DNA of 64,000 bases from Planctomycetota bacterium (GTDB lineage Bacteria; Planctomycetota; SZUA-567; JAFGGJ01): NCBI GenBank assembly GCA_016930595.1, contig JAFGGJ010000082.1:46138-110137 (forward strand). The letters are read 5' to 3'. Both the position numbers and the translations under genes were made by a program. Every line of letters begins with the position of its first letter. The first letter of the stretch is position 1. The notes below the pieces were generated by a model. It was not told where the DNA came from, made no database searches, and worked only from the letters and a program-made list of their open reading frames with translations. Positions 43,374 through 50,362 of the stretch are shown one piece after another.

Positions 43374-44756
43374 TTATTGTCGCGGGTAGAACGAACCTTC
43401 TTCCGGTGTCCCATAGACTCGCTTGAGCTGGCCCGAGCCGCTTACCGGCAGGGCGGCCCCGTCGCGTTCCGGCTGGGAATGTCTGCCGAACCATGTCTCC
43501 ATCCGGCTCCGCATTTCGTCCACCCGTGCGCTGTGACCGGGTTCATCGGCAAGGTTCCTGTCTTCGCCGGGGTCCCCGACAAGGTCGTAGAGTTCATCCG
43601 GGCCGTCCGGAAAGCGGCGGATGTACTTCCATTCGCGCGTGCGGATCATCCGCACCGGGCCGTATTCGTCGAACACGACGACTTCGTCACGGAGCTCATC
43701 GGCCTCCCCCGTTATGACCGGGAGCATGCTCGTGCCCGGCAGCAGGGGATCGTCCGGACGCGGCAGGTCAAGAAAGTCCAGCAGGGTGGGCATCCAGTCG
43801 TAGGCGCTGACAAGCGCTCTCGTCACCGTGCCGCCGGGTATGCGCCCGGGAGAGCTCAGAATGGCCGGGATCTTCACCGAATTTTCGTACATGTTCAGCG
43901 GAAATGTGCCGTTCCCTTTGCCCCAGAAGCCGTGGTGTCCGCAGGAAAACCCGTTATCAGAGAAAAACGCGACAATCGTATTTTCCCGCAGGCCGAGTTC
44001 CTCCAGTCTGCCGATTATCCGTCCAACGCCGCCGTCCATGGCGGTCACGGCGGAAAAGTAGCCTTTCAGCATTTCCCGGTTGCCCATGACTTTTTCCGCC
44101 AGGCAGCCGCGGGCCCAGGGGTGCAGTTCGCCTTGGGGGCACGTTTCAAAGGGACAGTCATCGTAGCTCTTCATGATTTCCTGCGGATGGCCGGTCCATG
44201 GGGCATGCGGAGCATTGTATGTAACGTGGAGGTAGAAGGGGCGCCGGGCGTTCCCGTCCAGGAACTTCAGGGCCTCGTCGGTGATGACGTCGGTTATGTA
44301 GCCGTCCTCGACGACGAGTTTCCCATCCCTGACAACGGGGGCGGCGTTGTAATCGCAGGACCCTCCCTGCAGGGCATACCATGATTCCAGCCCGCCCTGG
44401 GGAATATGGCTGGCTCCCAGGTGCCACTTGCCGCACAGGCCGGTGGCGTAGCCGTCTTGCCTGAGTATTTCGGGGTAGCAGCACAGTCCATCCATGTACT
44501 CGATATGGTCCGGCGGCACGTTGCCTTCGCGGACCCAGTCGTGGACGCCGTGTGCGGAAGGCATTCTTCCGGTAAGAAAACTCGCCCTGCTCGGCGAGCA
44601 CACCGGAGACGTGCAGAAGAAATTCTCGAACCGCGTCCCCGATGCCGCCAGCCGGTCGAGGTTCGGAGTACGGATCTCGTGATTGCCGGCGCATCCCATG
44701 GCCCAGGGGCCCTGGTCGTCCGTCAGGATGAATACCACGTTCGGTTTCTGCTGCAC
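43374..44756 (-). CDS. Cys-type sulfatase
   Basis: 460 residues from a GTG at 44756 with GGGAG five bases upstream; longer starts exist but lack a ribosome-binding site. N-terminal metal site FILTDDQGP (D13, D14). The formylglycine motif is CSPSR (C53) in SPVCSPSRASFLTGR. Further active-site motifs are KWHLGASH, VTYNAPHAPW and FFSDNGFSCGHHGFWGKG. No signal peptide is visible, so the protein is cytoplasmic or exported by an unrecognised leader. A maturase (anSME or FGE) is needed and is not in the window. Divergent from the FGGY kinase gene. Confidence 0.93.
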   Translation of the reverse strand: MQQKPNVVFILTDDQGPWAMGCAGNHEIRTPNLDRLAASGTRFENFFCTSPVCSPSRASFLTGRMPSAHGVHDWVREGNVPPDHIEYMDGLCCYPEILRQDGYATGLCGKWHLGASHIPQGGLESWYALQGGSCDYNAAPVVRDGKLVVEDGYITDVITDEALKFLDGNARRPFYLHVTYNAPHAPWTGHPQEIMKSYDDCPFETCPQGELHPWARGCLAEKVMGNREMLKGYFSAVTAMDGGVGRIIGRLEELGLRENTIVAFFSDNGFSCGHHGFWGKGNGTFPLNMYENSVKIPAILSSPGRIPGGTVTRALVSAYDWMPTLLDFLDLPRPDDPLLPGTSMLPVITGEADELRDEVVVFDEYGPVRMIRTREWKYIRRFPDGPDELYDLVGDPGEDRNLADEPGHSARVDEMRSRMETWFGRHSQPERDGAALPVSGSGQLKRVYGTPEEGSFYPRQ

Positions 44757-44790
44757 GGCGGCTCCCGTCTTGTTCTTGTGCCGGGTCCAT

Positions 44791-44817
44791 ACTATAGGCA
44801 TTACGGGCTTTCGACAA
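44791..44817 (-). promoter_or_regulatory. promoter-like element for the sulfatase
   Basis: Minus strand TTGTCG (44817-44812), 15-base spacer, TATAGT (44796-44791), 35 bases before the GTG at 44756. The spacer is shorter than optimal. It diverges from the kinase promoter 60-80 bases away. Confidence 0.35.
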
Positions 44818-44871
44818 GCCACAAGATACCGGTTTCCCGGTCAGCTGCGCAGTCGGCGGCGGGGAGCCGGC

Positions 44872-44877
44872 TATAAT
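44872..44877 (+). promoter_or_regulatory. -10 element for a possibly leaderless kinase mRNA
   Basis: Perfect TATAAT whose last base is nine bases before the A of ATG 44887; transcription would begin at about 44884, giving almost no leader. No good -35 at 17-base spacing and no strong ribosome-binding site (AGG only). Confidence 0.4.
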
Positions 44878-44886
44878 AGGTTCGCC

Positions 44887-46272
44887 ATGGACGTTCTGCT
44901 GGGTATGGACATAGGTACGACCAAGTTGTGCGCGACGGTGCTGGATGCCGCCGGACGGGAACTGCTGGCGTCCGAAGAAACACCGAATTCTTTTGCCGTG
45001 AGCGGCGACGGCGAAGCACGCGAGCAGGATGCCGCAGGGATACTGGACGCCGCGACCGGCCTGCTGGCCCGGATCGTCCGGAAGCCGGCGCTTTCGAACG
45101 CCCGGATCGAAGGCATCGGGATAACCGGCCAGATGCATGGTGTGGTTTTCACCGACGGCGCGGGCGCTCCCGTCACCAATCTCGTCACTTGGCAGGACGG
45201 GCGCGGCTGCCGCAGGGCGCCCGGGACGGACAGGACGTTCGTCGAAGAACTGTCGCGGCGGTTGGGTGCGGATGCGCTGGTGCTGGCCGGGTGCCCTCCG
45301 GCCAGCGGTTTCGGGGGCGTTACCATTCTGCGGATGGCGGCGGAAGGCGTCCTTCCTGCGGGCTGCGTTCCCCTGACGATCCACGACTGCATGGTCCGGC
45401 GGCTTACGGGGGTGGCCTGCACCGACGCCACGGACGCCGCAAGCTGGGGAATGTGCGATGTCTCAACGGGCCGCTGGCTGGAGGGAGCGGCGGAAGCGGC
45501 GGGGATGGAAGAATCCCTTCTGCCGCGCATTCTGCCGACGGGGAGCCGCGCCGGATGTCTTACCGGGGGCGCCGCCGCACGTACCGGCATACCCGCGGGG
45601 ACGCCCGTGAATGTGGCTGTCGGAGACAACCAGGCCTCGTTTGTCGGGAGCGTGGTTTCTTTTGCCGATAGCGTGCTTTTCAACCTGGGGACCGGCGGGC
45701 AGATGTCGGTCGCCGTGGACCGTTTTCTGCGCGTCGATGGGCTTGAAACACGGCCGTTGCTGCCCGGCCACTGGCTCCTGACGGGCGCTTCGCTTTGCGG
45801 AGGCCGCGCATACGCGGTACTGGAGAGGTTCTTCCGCGATGTGGGGAAAATGCTTTTCGGTCGCGATGCGCCGGGCTCGCTCTTTGACCGGATGAACGAA
45901 TCCGGCGCCAGTTCCTGCAACGACGCCGGCGCGCTGCGTGCCGCGATGCTTTTTGACGGCACCAGGCGGGATCCGTCCGTGCGCGGCGGTATCTACGGCA
46001 TTGACACCGGCAACCTGACGGCGGCCAATCTTATACGGGCGTTTGTGAACGGCATGGTGGGGGAACTGGTCGATTTCTACCGGCTGGCGGAAAACGCCGG
46101 GGTTGCCGCTTCACACCTGGCCGGGTCCGGTAACGCCGTCCGCAGGAACCCCCTGGTGAGGGATGAGATCGAAAGGCGGATGGGCATGCGCCTCTCCATC
46201 TCTCCGTGGCGGGAAGAAGCCGCCTGCGGCGCGGCCGTACTGGCCGGGACGGGGGAGTTGCCGGGGGTCTAG
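44887..46272 (+). CDS. FGGY-family carbohydrate kinase, sedoheptulokinase-like
   Basis: 461 residues from ATG 44887. FGGY kinases phosphorylate open-chain sugars with ATP. MDIGTTKLCA is the ATP phosphate-binding loop and TGQMHGVVF the substrate loop. The pattern IHDCMVRRLTG, TDAASWGMCDVSTGRW and VAVGDNQASFVGSV follows mammalian sedoheptulokinase more than xylulokinase, and NLVTWQDGRG fits too. The end of the protein (HLAGSGNAVRRNPL, EEAACGAAVLA) is the usual second FGGY domain. Its TAG stop shares the palindrome CTAG with the stop of the convergent ADP-ribosylglycohydrolase-like gene. Sits in a sulfatase/aldolase locus. Confidence 0.88.
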   Translation: MDVLLGMDIGTTKLCATVLDAAGRELLASEETPNSFAVSGDGEAREQDAAGILDAATGLLARIVRKPALSNARIEGIGITGQMHGVVFTDGAGAPVTNLVTWQDGRGCRRAPGTDRTFVEELSRRLGADALVLAGCPPASGFGGVTILRMAAEGVLPAGCVPLTIHDCMVRRLTGVACTDATDAASWGMCDVSTGRWLEGAAEAAGMEESLLPRILPTGSRAGCLTGGAAARTGIPAGTPVNVAVGDNQASFVGSVVSFADSVLFNLGTGGQMSVAVDRFLRVDGLETRPLLPGHWLLTGASLCGGRAYAVLERFFRDVGKMLFGRDAPGSLFDRMNESGASSCNDAGALRAAMLFDGTRRDPSVRGGIYGIDTGNLTAANLIRAFVNGMVGELVDFYRLAENAGVAASHLAGSGNAVRRNPLVRDEIERRMGMRLSISPWREEAACGAAVLAGTGELPGV

Positions 46273-48155
46273 ATCGGCTTGTCCGCCAGGTCCACCATCC
46301 AGTCTTCGGTACCGGGCCAGCCGCCGTGCGCTCCGCGGCATTCCCTGAAGCCGAGCGTGAACCTTATCCCCGAACCGCGGTTCAGGAGTTTCAGCAGCAG
46401 CAGGTTCTCACCTTTCCGCAGATTTACACGGAAGGTATTGTTGTTGGGGCTCCAGTAGGTGTGTTCATCCATCTCAGCGATTTTTTCGCCGTTCAGCCAC
46501 AGCTTGAAGGCGTCCGTGTTCCCCGTCTGTATGAAGGCTTCCCTGTCGTCGGGGCAGATGACCGTCCGGCTGAAGTACGCGCAGTACGGACCGTCCATTC
46601 CGATGATCCGTTCGGGAGCGACTTCATGCTGGTGGGAAAACAGCACGGCGGGGCGTCCGAGCCTTACGGACCAGTCCCTGAAAAGCGTTTCGATATCCGG
46701 GTCCGGCTCGGGGATGTATTCCTTGTCGAACGTGACGAAGTGGTGCTGCATTCTGCGGCCGCGCTGGACGGGGTCGTTTTCATCTGGGAGGGCGTCGTAG
46801 TGGATGCCCAGGAGCCTCCACAGGCCGGCGCCCGCGATGCCGAAAGAACGGGTCGTCTCGCCGCCTGCGCCCAGCGCCGCAGTGAAGATATTTTTCATTG
46901 GCCATGCGCTGGGGGCCGGGGGGGCGGTGATCCTGACCGGGCGCGACCTGTCCACCGCGCTCAGTCGCAGGCTTTGCGGAACAACGGTCCAGCCGTCGGG
47001 GCCCGTAATATCGACCGCCTGCTCGCCGGCGACGACGCCGTCGATGCCGACGGACACTTCGACTGTCTCCCCGGGCGCCGCGGCCGGCAGCCCGTGGTAG
47101 TCCACGGTGATCGACGTCGACGGAGCGGTCGCGGCAGCCGGGAAAGGCTTCATCTCCGGGGCGTCCGTTATGGTCGTGCCGGTTCCCATTTCCAGCGACA
47201 GCAGTACGCCAATGCGCGCTGTGTCCCGCGCCAGGGCCGTCAGAGTCATCTCGCCGCGCCTGTACTCGATACCCATGACCAGTTCGTCCCCGACCTGCTC
47301 CTTGAGCGTTTGCGGGATGCCAGCGGCTCCGATTATCTGTCCCAGCAGCGCACCGGCCGTGGCGAGTGTGCAGTCCGTGTCGTAGCCGCAGCGGAGCGCT
47401 GCGAGCATGGTTTCGGTGAGGTCGTTGCCGCCGTAGAGCAGGCCCAGGAAGGTGAAAGGCACGTTGGTGCGGCTGTCGCATGCTTCCGGGTTGCCGGCCA
47501 GTACCATGAGCCGGTCGCGTGCTTCCCTGAGCGTAAGCCCCTGCTCGTGGGCGCGGAAAGCCTCTTTCGTCAGTTTTTCTATTTCCGTCCCTTCGGGAAG
47601 GTAGTGCATGAACATGGCCGCCAGCCGTCGGACGTCCGGCACGAAGAAGGCCATGGAAGCCATGGCGGCGAGCATCTTTTCCGCTCCTACCGACTGTTCT
47701 GTGTGGTCGAGGGTGCCGTCTTTTTCAGCGAATGCGGCGGCAAGGTCCGGGGCTCCGGGAAAGGCGTATCCCCAGATCTCCGCCCTTATGGGACATCCCA
47801 TGCCCGTTTCCCAGAACTGGTTGGTGAAACTGCCGGTGTACGGCGGATGTATGCCCAGCCGGTAATTCCTGCGGAATATGCCGTATTCGTTGAACGGGTA
47901 CCAGCAGCCCTCGAGCCATGCATCGGCGAGGTCGTCCGACGTCAGAGCGGCACCTTTTTCTTCCAGGACCTTGAGCCACAGGACCTGTAGATCCAGGTCG
48001 TCGTTGGGCGGCATCTTCTCCGGGAACATTCCATCGGGGGATATTTCTATCCACCCCTTGTTCCCTTCGAACCTCGCACCTATCGCCCCTCCCATGCTCT
48101 TGCCTATCCACCCCCCTAGAACCTTGTCGAGATACACGTCGTAAGCTATCTGCAC
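46269..48155 (-). CDS. ADP-ribosylglycohydrolase-fold protein with C-terminal beta-sandwich
   Basis: 628 residues from a GTG at 48155 (AAAGGG upstream); the upstream in-frame extension covers the divergent gene and is rejected. Residues 1-330 are the ADP-ribosyl-GH fold: KVLGGWIGKSMGGAIGARFE, acidic metal residues D52/D53 in PNDDLDLQ, and GYDTDCTLATAGALLGQ near residue 258. The C-terminal 300 residues are beta-rich (LLVEVSVGIDG-like part, FKLWLNGEKIAEM, LRKGENLLLLKLLNRGSGI) and resemble a carbohydrate-binding jelly roll such as PA14-like modules. The substrate is unlikely to be ADP-ribosyl-protein given the sugar-kinase and aldolase neighbours; an N- or O-ribosyl-type glycoside is inferred. 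Confidence 0.8.
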   Translation of the reverse strand: MQIAYDVYLDKVLGGWIGKSMGGAIGARFEGNKGWIEISPDGMFPEKMPPNDDLDLQVLWLKVLEEKGAALTSDDLADAWLEGCWYPFNEYGIFRRNYRLGIHPPYTGSFTNQFWETGMGCPIRAEIWGYAFPGAPDLAAAFAEKDGTLDHTEQSVGAEKMLAAMASMAFFVPDVRRLAAMFMHYLPEGTEIEKLTKEAFRAHEQGLTLREARDRLMVLAGNPEACDSRTNVPFTFLGLLYGGNDLTETMLAALRCGYDTDCTLATAGALLGQIIGAAGIPQTLKEQVGDELVMGIEYRRGEMTLTALARDTARIGVLLSLEMGTGTTITDAPEMKPFPAAATAPSTSITVDYHGLPAAAPGETVEVSVGIDGVVAGEQAVDITGPDGWTVVPQSLRLSAVDRSRPVRITAPPAPSAWPMKNIFTAALGAGGETTRSFGIAGAGLWRLLGIHYDALPDENDPVQRGRRMQHHFVTFDKEYIPEPDPDIETLFRDWSVRLGRPAVLFSHQHEVAPERIIGMDGPYCAYFSRTVICPDDREAFIQTGNTDAFKLWLNGEKIAEMDEHTYWSPNNNTFRVNLRKGENLLLLKLLNRGSGIRFTLGFRECRGAHGGWPGTEDWMVDLADKPI

Positions 48156-48184
48156 GGCGGTCCCTTTCCGTTCCCGGACACGCG

Positions 48185-48212
48185 TATCTACCCCAACCTG
48201 AACACATGTCAA
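48185..48212 (-). promoter_or_regulatory. promoter-like element for the ADP-ribosylglycohydrolase gene
   Basis: Minus strand perfect TTGACA (48212-48207), 16-base spacer, weak TAGATA (48190-48185), 30 bases before GTG 48155. Confidence 0.4.
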
Positions 48213-48257
48213 GTACAACCGGGGCGCCGCGTGCTGGCCCCGGCGGACTGACCCGAT

Positions 48258-48263
48258 TATAAT
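48258..48263 (+). promoter_or_regulatory. -10 element for the class II aldolase gene
   Basis: Perfect TATAAT, 46 bases upstream of ATG 48309, with only a weak -35 (TGGCCC at 48235-48240). Divergent from the element at 48185-48212. Confidence 0.4.
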
Positions 48264-48308
48264 GCCGCACGGGCCGGCGGCCCCTAACAGCATCGTATTG
48301 GAGAAGAC

Positions 48309-49025
48309 ATGTCCCTGCTGAATACCTACAGGACTGAAGTCGAAGCCTTCGTCGGCGTCTGCCGCAGGCTTGCCGGCAACCGGTTTGTCACCAGCCACGG
48401 CGGCAACCTGGCCACGCTGCTGGAAGAGGATGTTATCCTCATAACCGCCACCTGCCTGGCCAAGGGCGATCACACCCCCGAAGACGTGGTTTTCATAGAC
48501 CGCAAAGGCGGGCGCATCGAAGGAAAGAACCGGCCCACCGGCGAAGTGCCCATGTACCTGACCTTCTTCGAAGAACGCCCCGATATAAAAAGCGTCATAC
48601 ACTGCCATCCGCCATGCTGCGGGGCTTTCGCCGTCGCTGATTATGACAACCTTCTCGAGCGGCCCGTCTACCCGGAAATATGCATAGAGATAGGACCCGT
48701 CCCGGTGGTGCCCTACGCAACGCCGCTGACTCAGAAGCTCGCCGATAACTTCAAGCCGTTCCTGCCGGGCCACAACGCCTTCCTGATGGAGAACCACGGC
48801 CTGGTGCTTCTTTCGCCGGGCGATATAACGTGGGCCTGCCACCTGGTGGAAGAACTCGAACTCGCCGCGGATTCCCTCCTCCGGGCCGCTCCGCTTGGCG
48901 CCGTCAAGGAAATCCCGCGGGAAAGCCTGGTCGAAATGGACGGAGTGCTCGCGACGCGGGGGCTTACCATCTGCGGCGCCCCGGGGGTCAATTCAGGCAT
49001 AGCCTCGCTGTACTACCCCGGCTGA
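48309..49025 (+). CDS. class II aldolase/adducin family protein
   Basis: 238 residues, near the usual length for fuculose- and rhamnulose-phosphate aldolases. Signature parts: SHGGNLATLL, TGEVPMYLTFF with the catalytic-base Glu near residue 78, VIHCHPP with two zinc histidines near residues 97 and 99, and MENHGLVLLSPGDITWA with the third. It cleaves a phosphorylated ketose to DHAP or an analogue plus an aldehyde. Together with the FGGY kinase it fits a kinase-aldolase breakdown route for a ketose. It overlaps the convergent DUF3999 gene by 13 bases. Confidence 0.9.
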   Translation: MSLLNTYRTEVEAFVGVCRRLAGNRFVTSHGGNLATLLEEDVILITATCLAKGDHTPEDVVFIDRKGGRIEGKNRPTGEVPMYLTFFEERPDIKSVIHCHPPCCGAFAVADYDNLLERPVYPEICIEIGPVPVVPYATPLTQKLADNFKPFLPGHNAFLMENHGLVLLSPGDITWACHLVEELELAADSLLRAAPLGAVKEIPRESLVEMDGVLATRGLTICGAPGVNSGIASLYYPG

Positions 49026-50362
49026 TCACCGGAAGAGCCGTCCCCTTCCGCGCCGGTGGTCGATGCCGGGATTTTCTGTGCCAGCTTGTAAACCCAGACG
49101 CCCGCAACGATGACCAGCAGAACTATCATGCCGGTGAAAATAATCTCCTGCAGCGGATGCTCCCTGTCGCCCTTCGGGCCGCTGTATTCCGGGTTGTCCT
49201 CCAGCTTCGCTATACCGGCTTCGGTCACGTCGGCGGCGTTGGCCTGTTCAAAACCCAGCAGGTTTCTGAGCTCGTAGTCCGGGACCGGGGCGCTTGTCGC
49301 CCCGTAGTAGAGCGTGTAAGTCCTGTATTCTTCCGGGATGAAGTATAGGCACTTGCGTACCCACCGCAGCGTGACTTTCCTGACGTTCAGAACGGGGTTG
49401 TCGCCGTTTACCACCCGGATCAGCAGGTTCCGGCGTTTTACGCCGGACAGCCCGATGACGTTCGCGGACTTCCGCATCCCGGGTATCCTGTACACCACCG
49501 CCGATCCTGTCCCCCGGTAGTTCTCCTTCCTGTCTTCGTCCGCCGCCGAAACGCGGATCGTCCTGTAGTAATAGCTGTTGTCGATTTCCAGTTCCAGTTC
49601 CACGGAAGGGAGGTTTATGTCCTTCAGCTTGATCAGGGTGTCGCCGTTGTTGTCCTTGTCCACGTCGAACAGCTCGATCGACGCCGATTCGTACACGTAC
49701 CCGCCGGTCCGCTCCAGCGCCGTCCTGCCGCTAACACCGTCTATTTTGAACTGCTTGGCCGCGCCGTTCACGCTGAAGTCCAGCCCGTCGTATTTCAGGT
49801 GCATCTGTTGCCCGTCCTGCGCCCCGCCCGCTTCGTTGTGGAGGCGAAGTGACAGGTACTTCCCGTTGAGAACAGGCATGTCCAGAACGGTCTTGCGCAG
49901 CGGTATCCTTGACGAAAAATCGAATATGGCGTCCTCGCCCACCTTGGGGATCGCATCGAGGCTGTCGCCCACCCCCACTTCCACGCGCATCTTGAAGTCC
50001 TTCGCCCTCGTCTCTATTTCTATCTCCGAATATTCCCCCACGTTGTCGGGCCGTTCGAGCGTCAGCGTCATCACGCCCCGGGCTTCGTCGTACGACAGGA
50101 CCTTGAAGCGGAACTCCTCTTCGGACTGCTTCTTCCCCTTCCTGTCGTAGACCACGTAGGGGATTTCCTTCCCCGTTTCATCGAACAGCCGCACGTCGGC
50201 GAAGTCGGCGCGGGCGGCGCTCAGGACCTCGCGCGGCAGGCTGATTCTGGCCGGTTTCCCGGGCGTCAGCTCTCCCTTTACTTCCGCACGGCAGCACAGG
50301 TCCGAACGCTCAAGGCCCAGGCAGGCCCCGCACAGGAGCACCAGGGTCATCGTCCACTTCAT
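49013..50362 (-). CDS. DUF3999 family membrane protein
   Basis: 449 residues. Signal peptide (MKWTMTLVLLCGACLGLE). A beta-rich periplasmic region with strands such as ISLPREVLSAARADFADVRL and IPYVVYDRKGKK spans about 25-405. One C-terminal transmembrane segment (about 411-427, FTGMIVLLVIVAGVWVYKLA) and a short charged tail. DUF3999 proteins commonly lie next to DUF2339 proteins, as here (ATGA overlap). The pair is thought to work in the envelope, but its function is not established. Confidence 0.85.
   Translation of the reverse strand: MKWTMTLVLLCGACLGLERSDLCCRAEVKGELTPGKPARISLPREVLSAARADFADVRLFDETGKEIPYVVYDRKGKKQSEEEFRFKVLSYDEARGVMTLTLERPDNVGEYSEIEIETRAKDFKMRVEVGVGDSLDAIPKVGEDAIFDFSSRIPLRKTVLDMPVLNGKYLSLRLHNEAGGAQDGQQMHLKYDGLDFSVNGAAKQFKIDGVSGRTALERTGGYVYESASIELFDVDKDNNGDTLIKLKDINLPSVELELEIDNSYYYRTIRVSAADEDRKENYRGTGSAVVYRIPGMRKSANVIGLSGVKRRNLLIRVVNGDNPVLNVRKVTLRWVRKCLYFIPEEYRTYTLYYGATSAPVPDYELRNLLGFEQANAADVTEAGIAKLEDNPEYSGPKGDREHPLQEIIFTGMIVLLVIVAGVWVYKLAQKIPASTTGAEGDGSSGDQPG

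Noticed and set aside
48156..48842. In-frame N-terminal extension of the ADP-ribosylglycohydrolase gene
   Set aside because: It is antisense to the class II aldolase gene and its promoter; the GTG at 48155 begins the conserved fold and has a ribosome-binding site.
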